A DNA stretch of 40,608 nt from Sphingomonadales bacterium (lineage in GTDB: Bacteria > Pseudomonadota > Alphaproteobacteria > Sphingomonadales > Sphingomonadaceae). The position numbers and the translations under genes are program-made. A model generated the notes under the pieces. That model did not search any database. It was not told the origin of the DNA and saw only the letters and a list, made by a program, of their open reading frames with translations. The stretch is from contig JAIXZV010000091.1 of the NCBI GenBank assembly GCA_027489365.1, positions 1 to 40,608 of the forward strand, written 5' to 3'. The number at the start of each line of letters is the position of its first letter. The stretch's first letter is position 1. Below, one piece after another: positions 26,537-35,395 of this stretch.

Positions 26537-27483
26537 GCGGCTTTGCGTACCGCGTCGCGCACGGCACCGCCGAACGGCTCGACATCGCGCAAGCGCTCGA
26601 TGCGCCGGGCGACCTGATCTGGGTTCACCTGACGACCAACAACGAACACGCGCAACAATGGCTGACGCAGACCGCCAAGGCACCCGATTATGTCGTCGAT
26701 GCGCTGACCACCACCGAATCGCGCCCGCGTTGCGATGCGCTGGGCGACGGGGCATTCCTCAATCTGCGCGGCCGTTCGAACGAAGCGATGACCACGTCGG
26801 ACCCGCTGGCGTCGTTGCGCATCTGGGCGACCAAGGGGCGGGTGGTTTCGGTCGCGCGGCGATCGGTCACCGCGATCGACGCCGTGGTCAAGCTGGTCGA
26901 AGGCGGCATGGTGCGCGATCCGGGGGATCTGATCGCGGAATTTGCGAGCGCGATCACCGAGGAGCTCGATCCCGAAGTCGGCGATCTGGGTGACCGGCTC
27001 GACGATTGCGAAGCCGATCTCGACGCCGACAAGGTGTTCGAACTGCGCCGCGGCGTGACCAAGGTACGCGTCGCCGCGATCGGCTATCGCCGCTTCCTGC
27101 AGCCGCAGCGCGCGGCGCTGGAAAAGCTCGCCGCGTTGCCGTGCGACTGGCTGCACGATGACGACCGGTTGCACCTCACATCCGCCGCCGATCGCGCGGC
27201 GCGGATGGCGGAGGAATTGGAGGCGATCCGCGAACGATCGGCGCTGATGCACGAAGCGCTGACCGATTTACGCGCCGAACAGATCGATTCGCGCTCGCTG
27301 CTGATTTCGATCGTGGCGCTCATCTTCCTGCCGCTGACCTTCTTGACCGGCCTTTACGGCATGAACGTCGAGGGGTTGCCCTTCGCCAAGGAACCTTGGG
27401 CGTTCGATGCGATCGGCGGGGTCTGCATCGCGGTGACAATCGGCATTATCGGCTATTTCAGCGCACGGCGCTGGTTCGGCTGA
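26533..27483 (+). CDS. zntB: CorA-family zinc transporter ZntB
   Basis: C-terminal LPLTFLTGLYGMNVEGLPFAKEPWAFD (GMN motif) with two TM segments; alternative start at 26527. Confidence 0.92.
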   Translation: MSGFAYRVAHGTAERLDIAQALDAPGDLIWVHLTTNNEHAQQWLTQTAKAPDYVVDALTTTESRPRCDALGDGAFLNLRGRSNEAMTTSDPLASLRIWATKGRVVSVARRSVTAIDAVVKLVEGGMVRDPGDLIAEFASAITEELDPEVGDLGDRLDDCEADLDADKVFELRRGVTKVRVAAIGYRRFLQPQRAALEKLAALPCDWLHDDDRLHLTSAADRAARMAEELEAIRERSALMHEALTDLRAEQIDSRSLLISIVALIFLPLTFLTGLYGMNVEGLPFAKEPWAFDAIGGVCIAVTIGIIGYFSARRWFG

Positions 27484-27485
27484 GC

Positions 27486-28070
27486 TCAGCGGCTGAGCCG
27501 CTCGACCTCATCGTTGAGCGCCTGGATCGACGCGACGAGCCGCTGGCGATCGGCGCGGGTGGCGGCGAGTTGCGACTTGGCTTCGCCCAATTCCACCGCG
27601 CGCGCGGCGATACGGGCGTCGAGATTGGCGTTCGAACGCTTGAGGTCGGCAATGCGGCGCGCGCGCGTCATCGTCCGCGCGATACGGGCAGCGAGTACGT
27701 CGAAATCGAACGGCTTGGCGACATGGTCATCCGCCCCGGCGGCCAGCGCTTCGACCGCCGCCGCAGGATCGCTGCGCCCGGTCAGCATGATCACCGGCAA
27801 ATCGATCGTATCGCGATTGCCACGGATTTCGCGCAGCACTTGCACGCCGGTCAGGCGGGGCATCACCATGTCGAGCAGCACCAGATCGAACACGCGCGCG
27901 GCGATCAGATCAAGCGCTTCGCCCCCATTGTCGCTGAGCACCGCGAGATAGCCGAGATGCCCGAGCCGGCGCCCGAGCACGGTAAGATTGGTGCGGCTGT
28001 CATCGACCACCAGGATGGTGCCGAGCGCGCGGCGCGGTGCGGTGGAATCGAGCGGGAGAAGATCGGTCAT
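27486..28070 (-). CDS. stand-alone response regulator receiver with C-terminal coiled coil
   Basis: TILVVDDSRTNLTVLGRRL, DLVLLDMVMPRLTG, IMLTGRSD, VAKPFDFDVL; tail ANLDARIAARAVELGEAKSQLAATRADRQRLVASIQALNDEVERL. Confidence 0.9.
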   Translation of the reverse strand: MTDLLPLDSTAPRRALGTILVVDDSRTNLTVLGRRLGHLGYLAVLSDNGGEALDLIAARVFDLVLLDMVMPRLTGVQVLREIRGNRDTIDLPVIMLTGRSDPAAAVEALAAGADDHVAKPFDFDVLAARIARTMTRARRIADLKRSNANLDARIAARAVELGEAKSQLAATRADRQRLVASIQALNDEVERLSR

Positions 28071-28125
28071 GCCGACGGCATAGCCCGTGCCGTGTCACGA
28101 TTTGGTTAACGCCGCAGCAACCGTA

Positions 28126-28548
28126 TCACCCGGCGCGGATCGCGCGCCATGCCTGGCCGATCTCGTCGAGCGTCGCCGCCACCTCGCGGAACGGGCGCGG
28201 ATCGTTACCGACGCTCGCATTGACCACCGTCTGGCGCGCGCCGGCGTAGAGGTTGGCGAGCGCCGGCGCGACAGTGCCGCCCGCTTCGAAGTCGAGCCCC
28301 GCCTCGAGCGCGAAGAGGATGGCGGTCGCACGCGTCACCTTGTCGCTCTTCATCGCATAATTGCCGTTTTCGGCGGCCCAGGCGGCGCTGCGCAAGGCGC
28401 GGATCGCCTCGTCATACAACAATTGCACCAGCGCCGGACCGTCCGCCTCGGCAGTTTGCCCGCCGAGTTCGATCTGGCGATAGGTCGCTTCAGGATTGCG
28501 GCCGAACGCCGTGGCGTATGCGGCGGTCACGCGCTGCTCTTGTTCCAC
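28126..28548 (-). CDS. fliS: flagellar export chaperone FliS
   Basis: AYATAFGRNPEATYRQIELGGQTAEADGPALVQLLYDEAIRALRSA; GTG start at 28548, alternative GTG at 28530 overlapping fliD stop. Confidence 0.9.
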   Translation of the reverse strand: MEQEQRVTAAYATAFGRNPEATYRQIELGGQTAEADGPALVQLLYDEAIRALRSAAWAAENGNYAMKSDKVTRATAILFALEAGLDFEAGGTVAPALANLYAGARQTVVNASVGNDPRPFREVAATLDEIGQAWRAIRAG

Positions 28549-30017
28549 TGCGCGATCTGGTTCGTCAGCGTGGTCTGGGCCGTCTTATAGGCGGCGACGC
28601 GCGCGTCGGAGGCGGCATATTGCTTGGTCAGGCGCTCCTGATAGGCCGTCGTATCGGTCGCGATCTTGGCCTCGGCATCGGTCACGCGCGTCTTCGCGGC
28701 GGTGTAGAGCGCGGCGCTGCCGACAAGGCCGACGCGTTCGGTCTTGCCGTTGACGGTCACCGCTTTGTCGACCGCAGCGGTCGAAATCGCATCGAGCGCC
28801 GCCGCGATCCCACCGCCGGTTGCGCCGGTGCCATCGGCGAACAGCGCCTCGACCCCGTCGGGATTGCTGGCGATCACGGCGGCGAGCTTGGCCGAATCGA
28901 CGCTGAGCGTCCCGTCGCGGTTGGTCGATACGCCGATCGCCGCAAGGTTGGTGGGCGCGCCTGCGGCGGCACCGGTGGTGAGCGTGGTCAGTGTCAGCCC
29001 ACGCAGCGCGCGCGACAGGCCCGTCGCGTTGTAATCGTTGCGTAAAGGTCCGGTCGCCGCATCGGTTTCGCTCTTCAGGATCGCCTGGAGCTGATTGAAG
29101 GTATCGACGAAATCGGTCACCGCCTGCGAAAGACCGGCGCTCGGCGTGCTGCTGCCGAGCGTCACGGTCTTGCCGACCGCAGCGCTCGCAAGGTTGAGCT
29201 TAACCCCGTCGATGAGGTCGGTGACGGTGTTGCTGCTGCGTTCGACGGCTACACCATCGAGCTTCAGTTGTGCGTTGAGCGCGGCACTGCCGATCGATGT
29301 TGCGGTTTCCCCCACGCCGACGTTGAGTTGCGCGAGGCCGGGGGTGTCGCCGCTCAGCGTGAAGGCCTGCGCGCTGCCGGTCGCGCCTTTCAGCGTCAGG
29401 CGGGCGGTGCCGTCGGAATCGGTGACGACGCTCGCAGTGACGCCGGCCGCCTTAGCGTTGATCGCCTTGGCAATGCCGTCCAGCGTTTGATTGCTGCTGT
29501 CGATCGGGATCTCAATTGCGGCAGCCGTTCCCGCGGTAAAGCCGGCGAGCGCGCCATTTGTGACGGTGCCGGTGCCGAAAGTGAGCGTCAGCGTGCCCGT
29601 GCCGACGGTCGTCGTGCGGCTGGCGAAGGGCACGGCGGTGGTGGCGATCTGCGGCGTGGCGAGGCGCGTAACCTCGACCGAGGCGGACAGGCCCGACAAT
29701 TTCGCGCCGGGCAAGGCGCTCGCGGTCAGCACGCTGCTGTCCGAACTGGTCGGCTGGGTGACGAGACTGCCGCCTTTGACCAGCGTCTTCAGGCCAGACG
29801 CGAAGCTGGTAATCCCGCTCTGCACCTTGGCGACCGACGAAATCTGCGCGGTGAGCGTATTTTCCTGCTTGGTCAGCGCGGCATTCTTGGCGGCGAATTG
29901 CGCCTGCACCAGCGATGCGACAAGCGACGCGGTATCAACGCCCGATCCGGCGTTCGACGCGTTCAGGATCGACTGGCCGAGATTGGTCGTCCCCGTCGCG
30001 CTGGTCGTCGTCACCAT
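28527..30017 (-). CDS. fliD: flagellar filament capping protein FliD
   Basis: GSGVDTASLVASLVQAQFAAKNAALTKQENTLTAQISSVAKVQSGITSFASGLKTL; IGVSTNRDGTLSVDSAKL. Confidence 0.94.
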   Translation of the reverse strand: MVTTTSATGTTNLGQSILNASNAGSGVDTASLVASLVQAQFAAKNAALTKQENTLTAQISSVAKVQSGITSFASGLKTLVKGGSLVTQPTSSDSSVLTASALPGAKLSGLSASVEVTRLATPQIATTAVPFASRTTTVGTGTLTLTFGTGTVTNGALAGFTAGTAAAIEIPIDSSNQTLDGIAKAINAKAAGVTASVVTDSDGTARLTLKGATGSAQAFTLSGDTPGLAQLNVGVGETATSIGSAALNAQLKLDGVAVERSSNTVTDLIDGVKLNLASAAVGKTVTLGSSTPSAGLSQAVTDFVDTFNQLQAILKSETDAATGPLRNDYNATGLSRALRGLTLTTLTTGAAAGAPTNLAAIGVSTNRDGTLSVDSAKLAAVIASNPDGVEALFADGTGATGGGIAAALDAISTAAVDKAVTVNGKTERVGLVGSAALYTAAKTRVTDAEAKIATDTTAYQERLTKQYAASDARVAAYKTAQTTLTNQIAQWNKSSA

Positions 30018-30072
30018 GGCTGTGATCCCGTTACATACCTCAGAGGATAGAACGACCGAAGCGCGTGCATCT

Positions 30073-31200
30073 TTAGGATTCCTTCACGCCATTTTCGTCG
30101 AAGCGCGCGGTCGGCGGCACCAGCACCGGCGGCGGTGTACCGCCCGCCTCGGCATTGAGGCCGAAGACGAAGGCGAGGATCGTGGCGAGCGCGACGTAGA
30201 GGTCATCGCGGACTTCCTGCCCTTCGCGGCTGGTGTAATAGACGGCGCGGGCGAGCGAGGGATATTCGAGCACCGGCAGGCGGTTTTCCGCGCCCAGTTC
30301 GCGAATCGCCAGCGCGATCACGCCGCGCCCCTTGGCGACGACCACCGGCACCTGATCCTTGCCCCGGTCATAGCGCAAGGCGACCGCGAAATGCGTCGGG
30401 TTGGTGAGGATGACATGCGCCTCGCTGACCGCTTTGCGCATGTTGCGCGTCGCCATCTCGCGCTGACGCTGGCGCATTGCGCCCTTCGCCTCGGGCGAGC
30501 CTTCGGTTTCCTTATTCTCGTCCTTGATCGCCTGTTTCGACATGCGCAATTTGCGCAGCAACTGAATGATCTGGAGCGGCACATCGACCCCGGCGATCAG
30601 CACCAGCCCGAACGCCATCGTGAACAAAACGCCCATGAAAGTGCTGCCGAGCGACCCGACCGCCGTCCCGATATTGGTCGAGGCCAAGCCGATCGTGCTG
30701 TGCGCGACCTGGCCCAGCATGTACCAGCCGATGCTGCCGAGCAGCACGACCTTGAGCAACGATTTGCCGAGTTCGATCCAGCCCTGCGGGCCGAGAATAC
30801 GCTTCAGCCCCGACGCCGGATTGATCCGCGATGCCTTGGGCGCGAGCAATTTGCCGTTAAAGCCGAGATGGCCGAGTCCGGCCTGGCTGAGGATCGCCGC
30901 GACGAAGGTGACGACGAGCAGCGAACCGAGCGCTGGCGCCAGCTTCCACCCGCTTTGCGCGAGCGCGCGGAACGGCGAAAAATCCTCGATATCGCGGTGA
31001 TCGAAGGCGAAGCTCGACGCCATCACCTCCTTGCACGCGCCCACCAAAGACGGTCCCATCACGGCGAGCCAGCCACAGCCGGCAAGGATCACCAGCGCGG
31101 TCGCGAACTCGCGCGATTTGAGAATGTCACCCTGTTCGGCCGCGTCGCGTTTGCGCTTTGCGGTTGGTGCTTCTGTTTTTTCGCCGAACTCCTCCGACAT
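30073..31200 (-). CDS. flhB: flagellar biosynthesis protein FlhB
   Basis: EKTEAPTAKRKRDAAEQGDILKSREFATA; NPTHFAVALRYD autocleavage motif. Confidence 0.97.
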   Translation of the reverse strand: MSEEFGEKTEAPTAKRKRDAAEQGDILKSREFATALVILAGCGWLAVMGPSLVGACKEVMASSFAFDHRDIEDFSPFRALAQSGWKLAPALGSLLVVTFVAAILSQAGLGHLGFNGKLLAPKASRINPASGLKRILGPQGWIELGKSLLKVVLLGSIGWYMLGQVAHSTIGLASTNIGTAVGSLGSTFMGVLFTMAFGLVLIAGVDVPLQIIQLLRKLRMSKQAIKDENKETEGSPEAKGAMRQRQREMATRNMRKAVSEAHVILTNPTHFAVALRYDRGKDQVPVVVAKGRGVIALAIRELGAENRLPVLEYPSLARAVYYTSREGQEVRDDLYVALATILAFVFGLNAEAGGTPPPVLVPPTARFDENGVKES

Positions 31201-31991
31201 CAGCCGAGCACCAGGCTTTGCGTGGCGGAGAGCGCCTCATTGATGATGACGAGCAGATAATCGCCCATCGCGGGGAAGCCCATCGCGAGCGCGACGACGC
31301 CGACCGCGAGGCTGGCGGGCAAGCCGACCGCGAACAGGTTCAGCGACGGGGCCGAGCGCGAGATCATGCCGACGATCAGATTGAGGCAGAGCAAAAGGAA
31401 CCCGACCGGGAGCGCTAGCAGCAAACCGGCGAGGAAGGTGTAGCCGCCGAAGAAGGCGATATTCTCGAGCTGCTGCGGCTTCAGCCAGGCGGCACCCGGC
31501 GGCAGCGCATCATAGCTCTTCACGATCATCTCGACGAGGATCAGGTGCCCGTTGACGCTCAAAAACAGCAGCGTGAGCATCATCGAGAAGAATTGCCCGA
31601 GCGCCGGGGTCGAGCGACCGTTTTGCGGGTCGATTGCGGATGCAAAGCCGATCCCCATCGACGTGCCGATCACTTCGCTCGCGATCATGGGTGCAGCAAA
31701 GGCGATCTGCAGAATGAAGCCCATCGCGAAGCCGACCAGCGCTTCGGCTGCGACCGCGAGGAAGGTGTTGAAGGCAAAGACATGTTCGGGCGGCGTCACC
31801 GGATGGATACCAAGCACGAGCACGCCGATCGCGCCCGACAGCGTCACGCGCACCGTCAGCGGGATCGACACCGCGCTGAAGACGGGCGCGGCAATGAACG
31901 CCGCGCCGACCCGCACCATGACGAAGATCAACGCCCAAAGCTGGGGCTCGACCGACAGGCCGAAGCCGAGAGGGCCAGCCGCACTGCCCAT
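31200..31991 (-). CDS. fliR: flagellar biosynthetic protein FliR
   Basis: multi-TM; RVGAAFIAAPVFSAVSIPLTVRVTLSGAIGVLVL; gene order. Confidence 0.95.
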   Translation of the reverse strand: MGSAAGPLGFGLSVEPQLWALIFVMVRVGAAFIAAPVFSAVSIPLTVRVTLSGAIGVLVLGIHPVTPPEHVFAFNTFLAVAAEALVGFAMGFILQIAFAAPMIASEVIGTSMGIGFASAIDPQNGRSTPALGQFFSMMLTLLFLSVNGHLILVEMIVKSYDALPPGAAWLKPQQLENIAFFGGYTFLAGLLLALPVGFLLLCLNLIVGMISRSAPSLNLFAVGLPASLAVGVVALAMGFPAMGDYLLVIINEALSATQSLVLG

Positions 31992-32261
31992 TTAGCGGAC
32001 CAGATCCGGAATCCGCTCGAAAATGCTCAGCGTGAAATCGCTGATCAGCCCGATGATCAGGCCACCGAAAATCAGCAGCGACACCGCGACGACGATCAGT
32101 TTCGGCACGAACGACAAGGTCTGTTCGTTGATCGAGGTCGCCGCCTGGATCATGCCGGTGATGAGACCCGCAAGCAGCGCCGGGATCAGGATCGGCGCCG
32201 AGGCGAGCGCCAGCACCCACATCGTCTGATTGGCGATAGTGAGGAAGTAATCGGCGTCCAT
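31992..32261 (-). CDS. fliQ: flagellar biosynthetic protein FliQ
   Basis: 89 aa, two TM, ALLAGLITGMIQAATSINEQTLSFVPKLIVV. Confidence 0.96.
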   Translation of the reverse strand: MDADYFLTIANQTMWVLALASAPILIPALLAGLITGMIQAATSINEQTLSFVPKLIVVAVSLLIFGGLIIGLISDFTLSIFERIPDLVR

Positions 32262-32275
32262 CAGACCAATCCCTC

Positions 32276-32368
32276 CCCGTTCGTCCTGAGCGTGTCGAAG
32301 GACTGTGCTTCTTCAGCAATGCTGGAAGGGAGAGGCAGGGCTTCGACAAGCTCAGCCCGAACGGTGGG
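32276..32368. repeat. Dispersed inverted repeat, copy 2, between fliP and fliQ
   Basis: cccgttcgtcctgagcgtgtcgaagg (32276-32301) / cttcgacaagctcagcccgaacggtggg (32341-32368); same family as 20244-20335. Confidence 0.85.
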
Positions 32369-32384
32369 GGATACGGCCACCGCG

Positions 32385-33239
32385 CTAACTCACGAAGCTG
32401 TTGGCAAGCGAACCCATCGTCAGCGCCCAGCCATCGACCAGCACGAACAGCAACAGCTTGAACGGCATCGAAATGATCGTCGGCGACAGCATCATCATGC
32501 CGAGCGACATCAGCACCGTCGCCACGACCAGATCGATCACGATGAAGGGCAGGAACACCAGGAATCCGATCTGGAACGCGGTCTTGAGTTCGCTCGTCAC
32601 GAAGGCGGGCAGCAGCACCGAGAAGGGGATATCCTCCGCCTTCTGATACGGCCCGCTCTTGGCGATCCCGGCGAACATCGTGATGTCCTTCTTGCGTGTC
32701 TGTTTCGCCATGAAATCGTGCAGCGGGATTGCGCCGGCCTTGATCATGTCGGTCGCGCCGATCTTGCTCTCGGCATAAGGCTGGATCGCGGTCGCGTTGA
32801 TCTTGTTGATCGTCGGCGCCATCACGAAGAACGACAGGAACAGCGAAAGGCCGATCAGCACCTGGTTGGGCGGGGTCTGTTGCAAGCCCATCGCCTGCCG
32901 CACGATCGCCAGTACGATGATGATCCGCGTGAAGCTGGTCATCATCAGCAGGATGCCGGGCAGGATCGTCAGCAGCCCCATAACGATGAGGATCTGCAGC
33001 GACAAAGCCATCGGCGCGTCGCCGCCGCCCAATTCCTTCAGCGCCTTGTCCGCCGCATCGCCGACGCCCGGCGTGGGGGCGGGGGTCGGCAGCGCTTGTG
33101 CGAGCGCCGGGTGCGCGACGATCAGCGCGAACACGATGCCGAGCAGCACCAAGGCGAGCTTACCCCACACCGGCGTACGCTTCTCCGGCTGGCGGATCAG
33201 CGCCGGGCCGGAGCCCTTGCGGACGATCTTTACGCTCAC
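32385..33239 (-). CDS. fliP: flagellar type III export protein FliP
   Basis: LQILIVMGLLTILPGILLMMTSFTRIIIVLAIVRQAMGLQQTPPNQVLIGLSLFLSFFVM. Confidence 0.97.
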   Translation of the reverse strand: MSVKIVRKGSGPALIRQPEKRTPVWGKLALVLLGIVFALIVAHPALAQALPTPAPTPGVGDAADKALKELGGGDAPMALSLQILIVMGLLTILPGILLMMTSFTRIIIVLAIVRQAMGLQQTPPNQVLIGLSLFLSFFVMAPTINKINATAIQPYAESKIGATDMIKAGAIPLHDFMAKQTRKKDITMFAGIAKSGPYQKAEDIPFSVLLPAFVTSELKTAFQIGFLVFLPFIVIDLVVATVLMSLGMMMLSPTIISMPFKLLLFVLVDGWALTMGSLANSFVS

Positions 33240-33496
33240 TTGGCGTCGCTCCCGCGATCGATCAGCGTGACGCCAGTCCGGCTGACCGAGACGAGCAGCT
33301 TGCGCCCCTCGAAATCGATCACCGCGAGGCGGACGCTGGGCGAGATCATCATCGTCTCATTGACCTTGAGCATCCGGTTGGCGGGTTGCCCCGGCATCCG
33401 CGACTCAAGCTTGCGCCACGCATAGAGGCACCCGATCATCAGGCCGCAGACGAGCGGCAGCAGCACGACCAGCTTCAGGACATAGGACCACATCAT
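33236..33496 (-). CDS. fliO: flagellar biosynthetic protein FliO
   Basis: single TM plus LKVNETMMISPSVRLAVIDFEGRKLLVSVSRTGVTLID; located between fliN and fliP. Confidence 0.85.
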   Translation of the reverse strand: MMWSYVLKLVVLLPLVCGLMIGCLYAWRKLESRMPGQPANRMLKVNETMMISPSVRLAVIDFEGRKLLVSVSRTGVTLIDRGSDAK

Positions 33497-33501
33497 CGCC
33501 G

Positions 33502-33792
33502 TCAGGCCCGCTTTTCGGGGCTGACCAGCTCGGTCATCCGCACGCCGAAACGATCGCCGACCATCACCACTTCGCCGCGCCCGATCAGCGTGCCGTTGAC
33601 CAGCACGTCGAGCAACTCATTGGCCTGGCGGTCGAGCTCGATCACGCTCGATTCGCCGAGCGCGAGGAGTTCGCGCAGCGTGAGCGAAGTCGAGCCGATC
33701 TCGACCGTCAATTTGACGTCGACATCCTGCAGCAGCCGGAAATTGGCCGCGAGGCTCGCATCGACCGGAAATCCGCCCGTCATATCGTTCAT
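33502..33792 (-). CDS. fliN: flagellar motor switch protein FliN
   Basis: LLQDVDVKLTVEIGSTSLTLRELLALGESSVIELDRQANELLDVLVNGTLIGRGEVVMVGDRFGVRMTEL. Confidence 0.96.
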   Translation of the reverse strand: MNDMTGGFPVDASLAANFRLLQDVDVKLTVEIGSTSLTLRELLALGESSVIELDRQANELLDVLVNGTLIGRGEVVMVGDRFGVRMTELVSPEKRA

Positions 33793-34772
33793 TGGAAGTT
33801 GCCCCCGAGGTCGGAATTCAGTTCGTAGGAAATACTGGTCAGCTTGATCGCGGCGCGGCCGTTCGACGTGCCGACCGTGCCGGCACCGAGCCGGTCGCCG
33901 CCGACCATCACCGGCACGTCGCCACCGACGCTGATCGGAATCACGTCACCGGCCTTCAGCTCCAGTAACAGGCTGAGCGGAACGATCGGTTCGGCGAGGA
34001 CCGAACGCACGCCGAAGCGCACGTCCATCACCGCGCGGGTGAGGCCGTTGCGCCACGCCCGATCGGGCTCGGCGGTCTTGCCGTGGACCTTGCCGGTGAG
34101 CGACGGGCCGTGCGGCTTCAGCGCGGCGACCGGATAGAGCAGATCGAGGAACACCGGCTTGGCGGTGCCGGCAGCAATGCCGAAACGCGTGACGACCACC
34201 GCATCTTCCGTGTCGAAGTCGGGGATCAGCGACGGGTTCACCTCGACATGACCGGGGACGAAGCTGATCTTGGCGAGCGGCTCCCATGCAGCTCGCATCG
34301 GTTCGGCGAGCATCGTGCCGAGCTGCGCGATCATCGCTTCGGCGGCGGGGGTGAATTCGCTCGGCAGATCGTGCGGCGCATGGCCGGTGCCGCCGAAGAA
34401 CAGATCGAGCAATTCCAGCACGAAGCGCCCGTCGAGCACCGCGAGCGTCTGGCCGTTGACCATGCTGCCGCCACCCGACATCGCCAGCGGCAGCCACGCG
34501 GTCAGCCCGGCGGGGCGTTCGGCGCGATAATCGGCGAGCCGCTGCACGACGAGCGGCTCGGCCCAGCAGCGCACTTCCTTGCGCAGCAACGGCTCGAACA
34601 CGGCGCGCACGCCGCGCGCAAGCCGCGCCGACAGATGCTGCACGGTATGCAGATCGCCGAACGGATTGAGGTTGGTCGTCCCCAGCGCGGCGTGTTCCGC
34701 CGCGCGCCGGGGGCGTTCCCGCCGCTCGTCCGCCGACTGGCCGCTTGCGCGCTTAAGGCCTTCGTTAACCAT
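33789..34772 (-). CDS. fliM: flagellar motor switch protein FliM
   Basis: NPFGDLHTVQHLSARLARGVRAVFEPLL; C-terminal SpoA-like region; gene order. Confidence 0.93.
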   Translation of the reverse strand: MVNEGLKRASGQSADERRERPRRAAEHAALGTTNLNPFGDLHTVQHLSARLARGVRAVFEPLLRKEVRCWAEPLVVQRLADYRAERPAGLTAWLPLAMSGGGSMVNGQTLAVLDGRFVLELLDLFFGGTGHAPHDLPSEFTPAAEAMIAQLGTMLAEPMRAAWEPLAKISFVPGHVEVNPSLIPDFDTEDAVVVTRFGIAAGTAKPVFLDLLYPVAALKPHGPSLTGKVHGKTAEPDRAWRNGLTRAVMDVRFGVRSVLAEPIVPLSLLLELKAGDVIPISVGGDVPVMVGGDRLGAGTVGTSNGRAAIKLTSISYELNSDLGGNFQ

Positions 34773-34775
34773 GCC

Positions 34776-35378
34776 TCACTGAACAACGAAATTGGTAAAG
34801 TAAACGTTACCGACGCCCCCGAAGCCTTCCTTTTCCTTCAGCGTATCGTTGATCGCCTTGGCGATCCGACGCTGCAGCATCTGCTTGCCATTGCTGGTAA
34901 AAACCTGATCCTCGGTGGTGTCCCCCAGCGCCATCAGGATCGACGAGCGCACCGCGATTTCGTTGGTTTTGATGTTTTCGATAACGGTGTCGTCATAGGG
35001 CGTGGAGATGGCGATGCCGACCTGGACGAAGTGCACGCTGTCCTGCAGGTTGGAGGTGAACTCCTTTTCCATCGCATAATAATTGGAGGCATATTTGTCG
35101 CCGCCGGTGCCGGTCGGCGGCTTGTGCCCGCCGCTCGATTCGTGCCCTTCACCCTCGCCCGACCCGGCACGCTTCTGTTCGACTTTCGGAACAAGGCGCG
35201 GGCCCTCTGCAACGGCTTCGCCCTTATGCCCGCCGAGCATCCCGGCATTGACCGCATAAAGCGTACCGCCGACACCGCCGCCGAGCACGGCCAGACCGCC
35301 GACGGCGATCAGCACGATCTTCATGGCGCCGCCCTTTTTCTTCTTGGGGGCTTCCTCAATGGCAGTCTTGTCACTCAC
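34776..35378 (-). CDS. fliL: flagellar basal body-associated protein FliL
   Basis: MKIVLIAVGGLAVLGGGVGGTLY TM, C-terminal LQRRIAKAINDTLKEKEGFGGVGNVYFTNFVVQ. Confidence 0.93.
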   Translation of the reverse strand: MSDKTAIEEAPKKKKGGAMKIVLIAVGGLAVLGGGVGGTLYAVNAGMLGGHKGEAVAEGPRLVPKVEQKRAGSGEGEGHESSGGHKPPTGTGGDKYASNYYAMEKEFTSNLQDSVHFVQVGIAISTPYDDTVIENIKTNEIAVRSSILMALGDTTEDQVFTSNGKQMLQRRIAKAINDTLKEKEGFGGVGNVYFTNFVVQ

Positions 35379-35395
35379 GGTTGTGCTCCTTCAAT

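Noticed and set aside
29491-31260. 589-aa plus-strand ORF over fliD/flhB
   Set aside because: Shadow ORF; antisense to conserved flagellar genes.
31545-33425. 626-aa plus-strand ORF over fliR-fliQ-fliP-fliO
   Set aside because: Low-complexity His/Asp/Arg/Gln-rich translation, antisense to intact flagellar genes.
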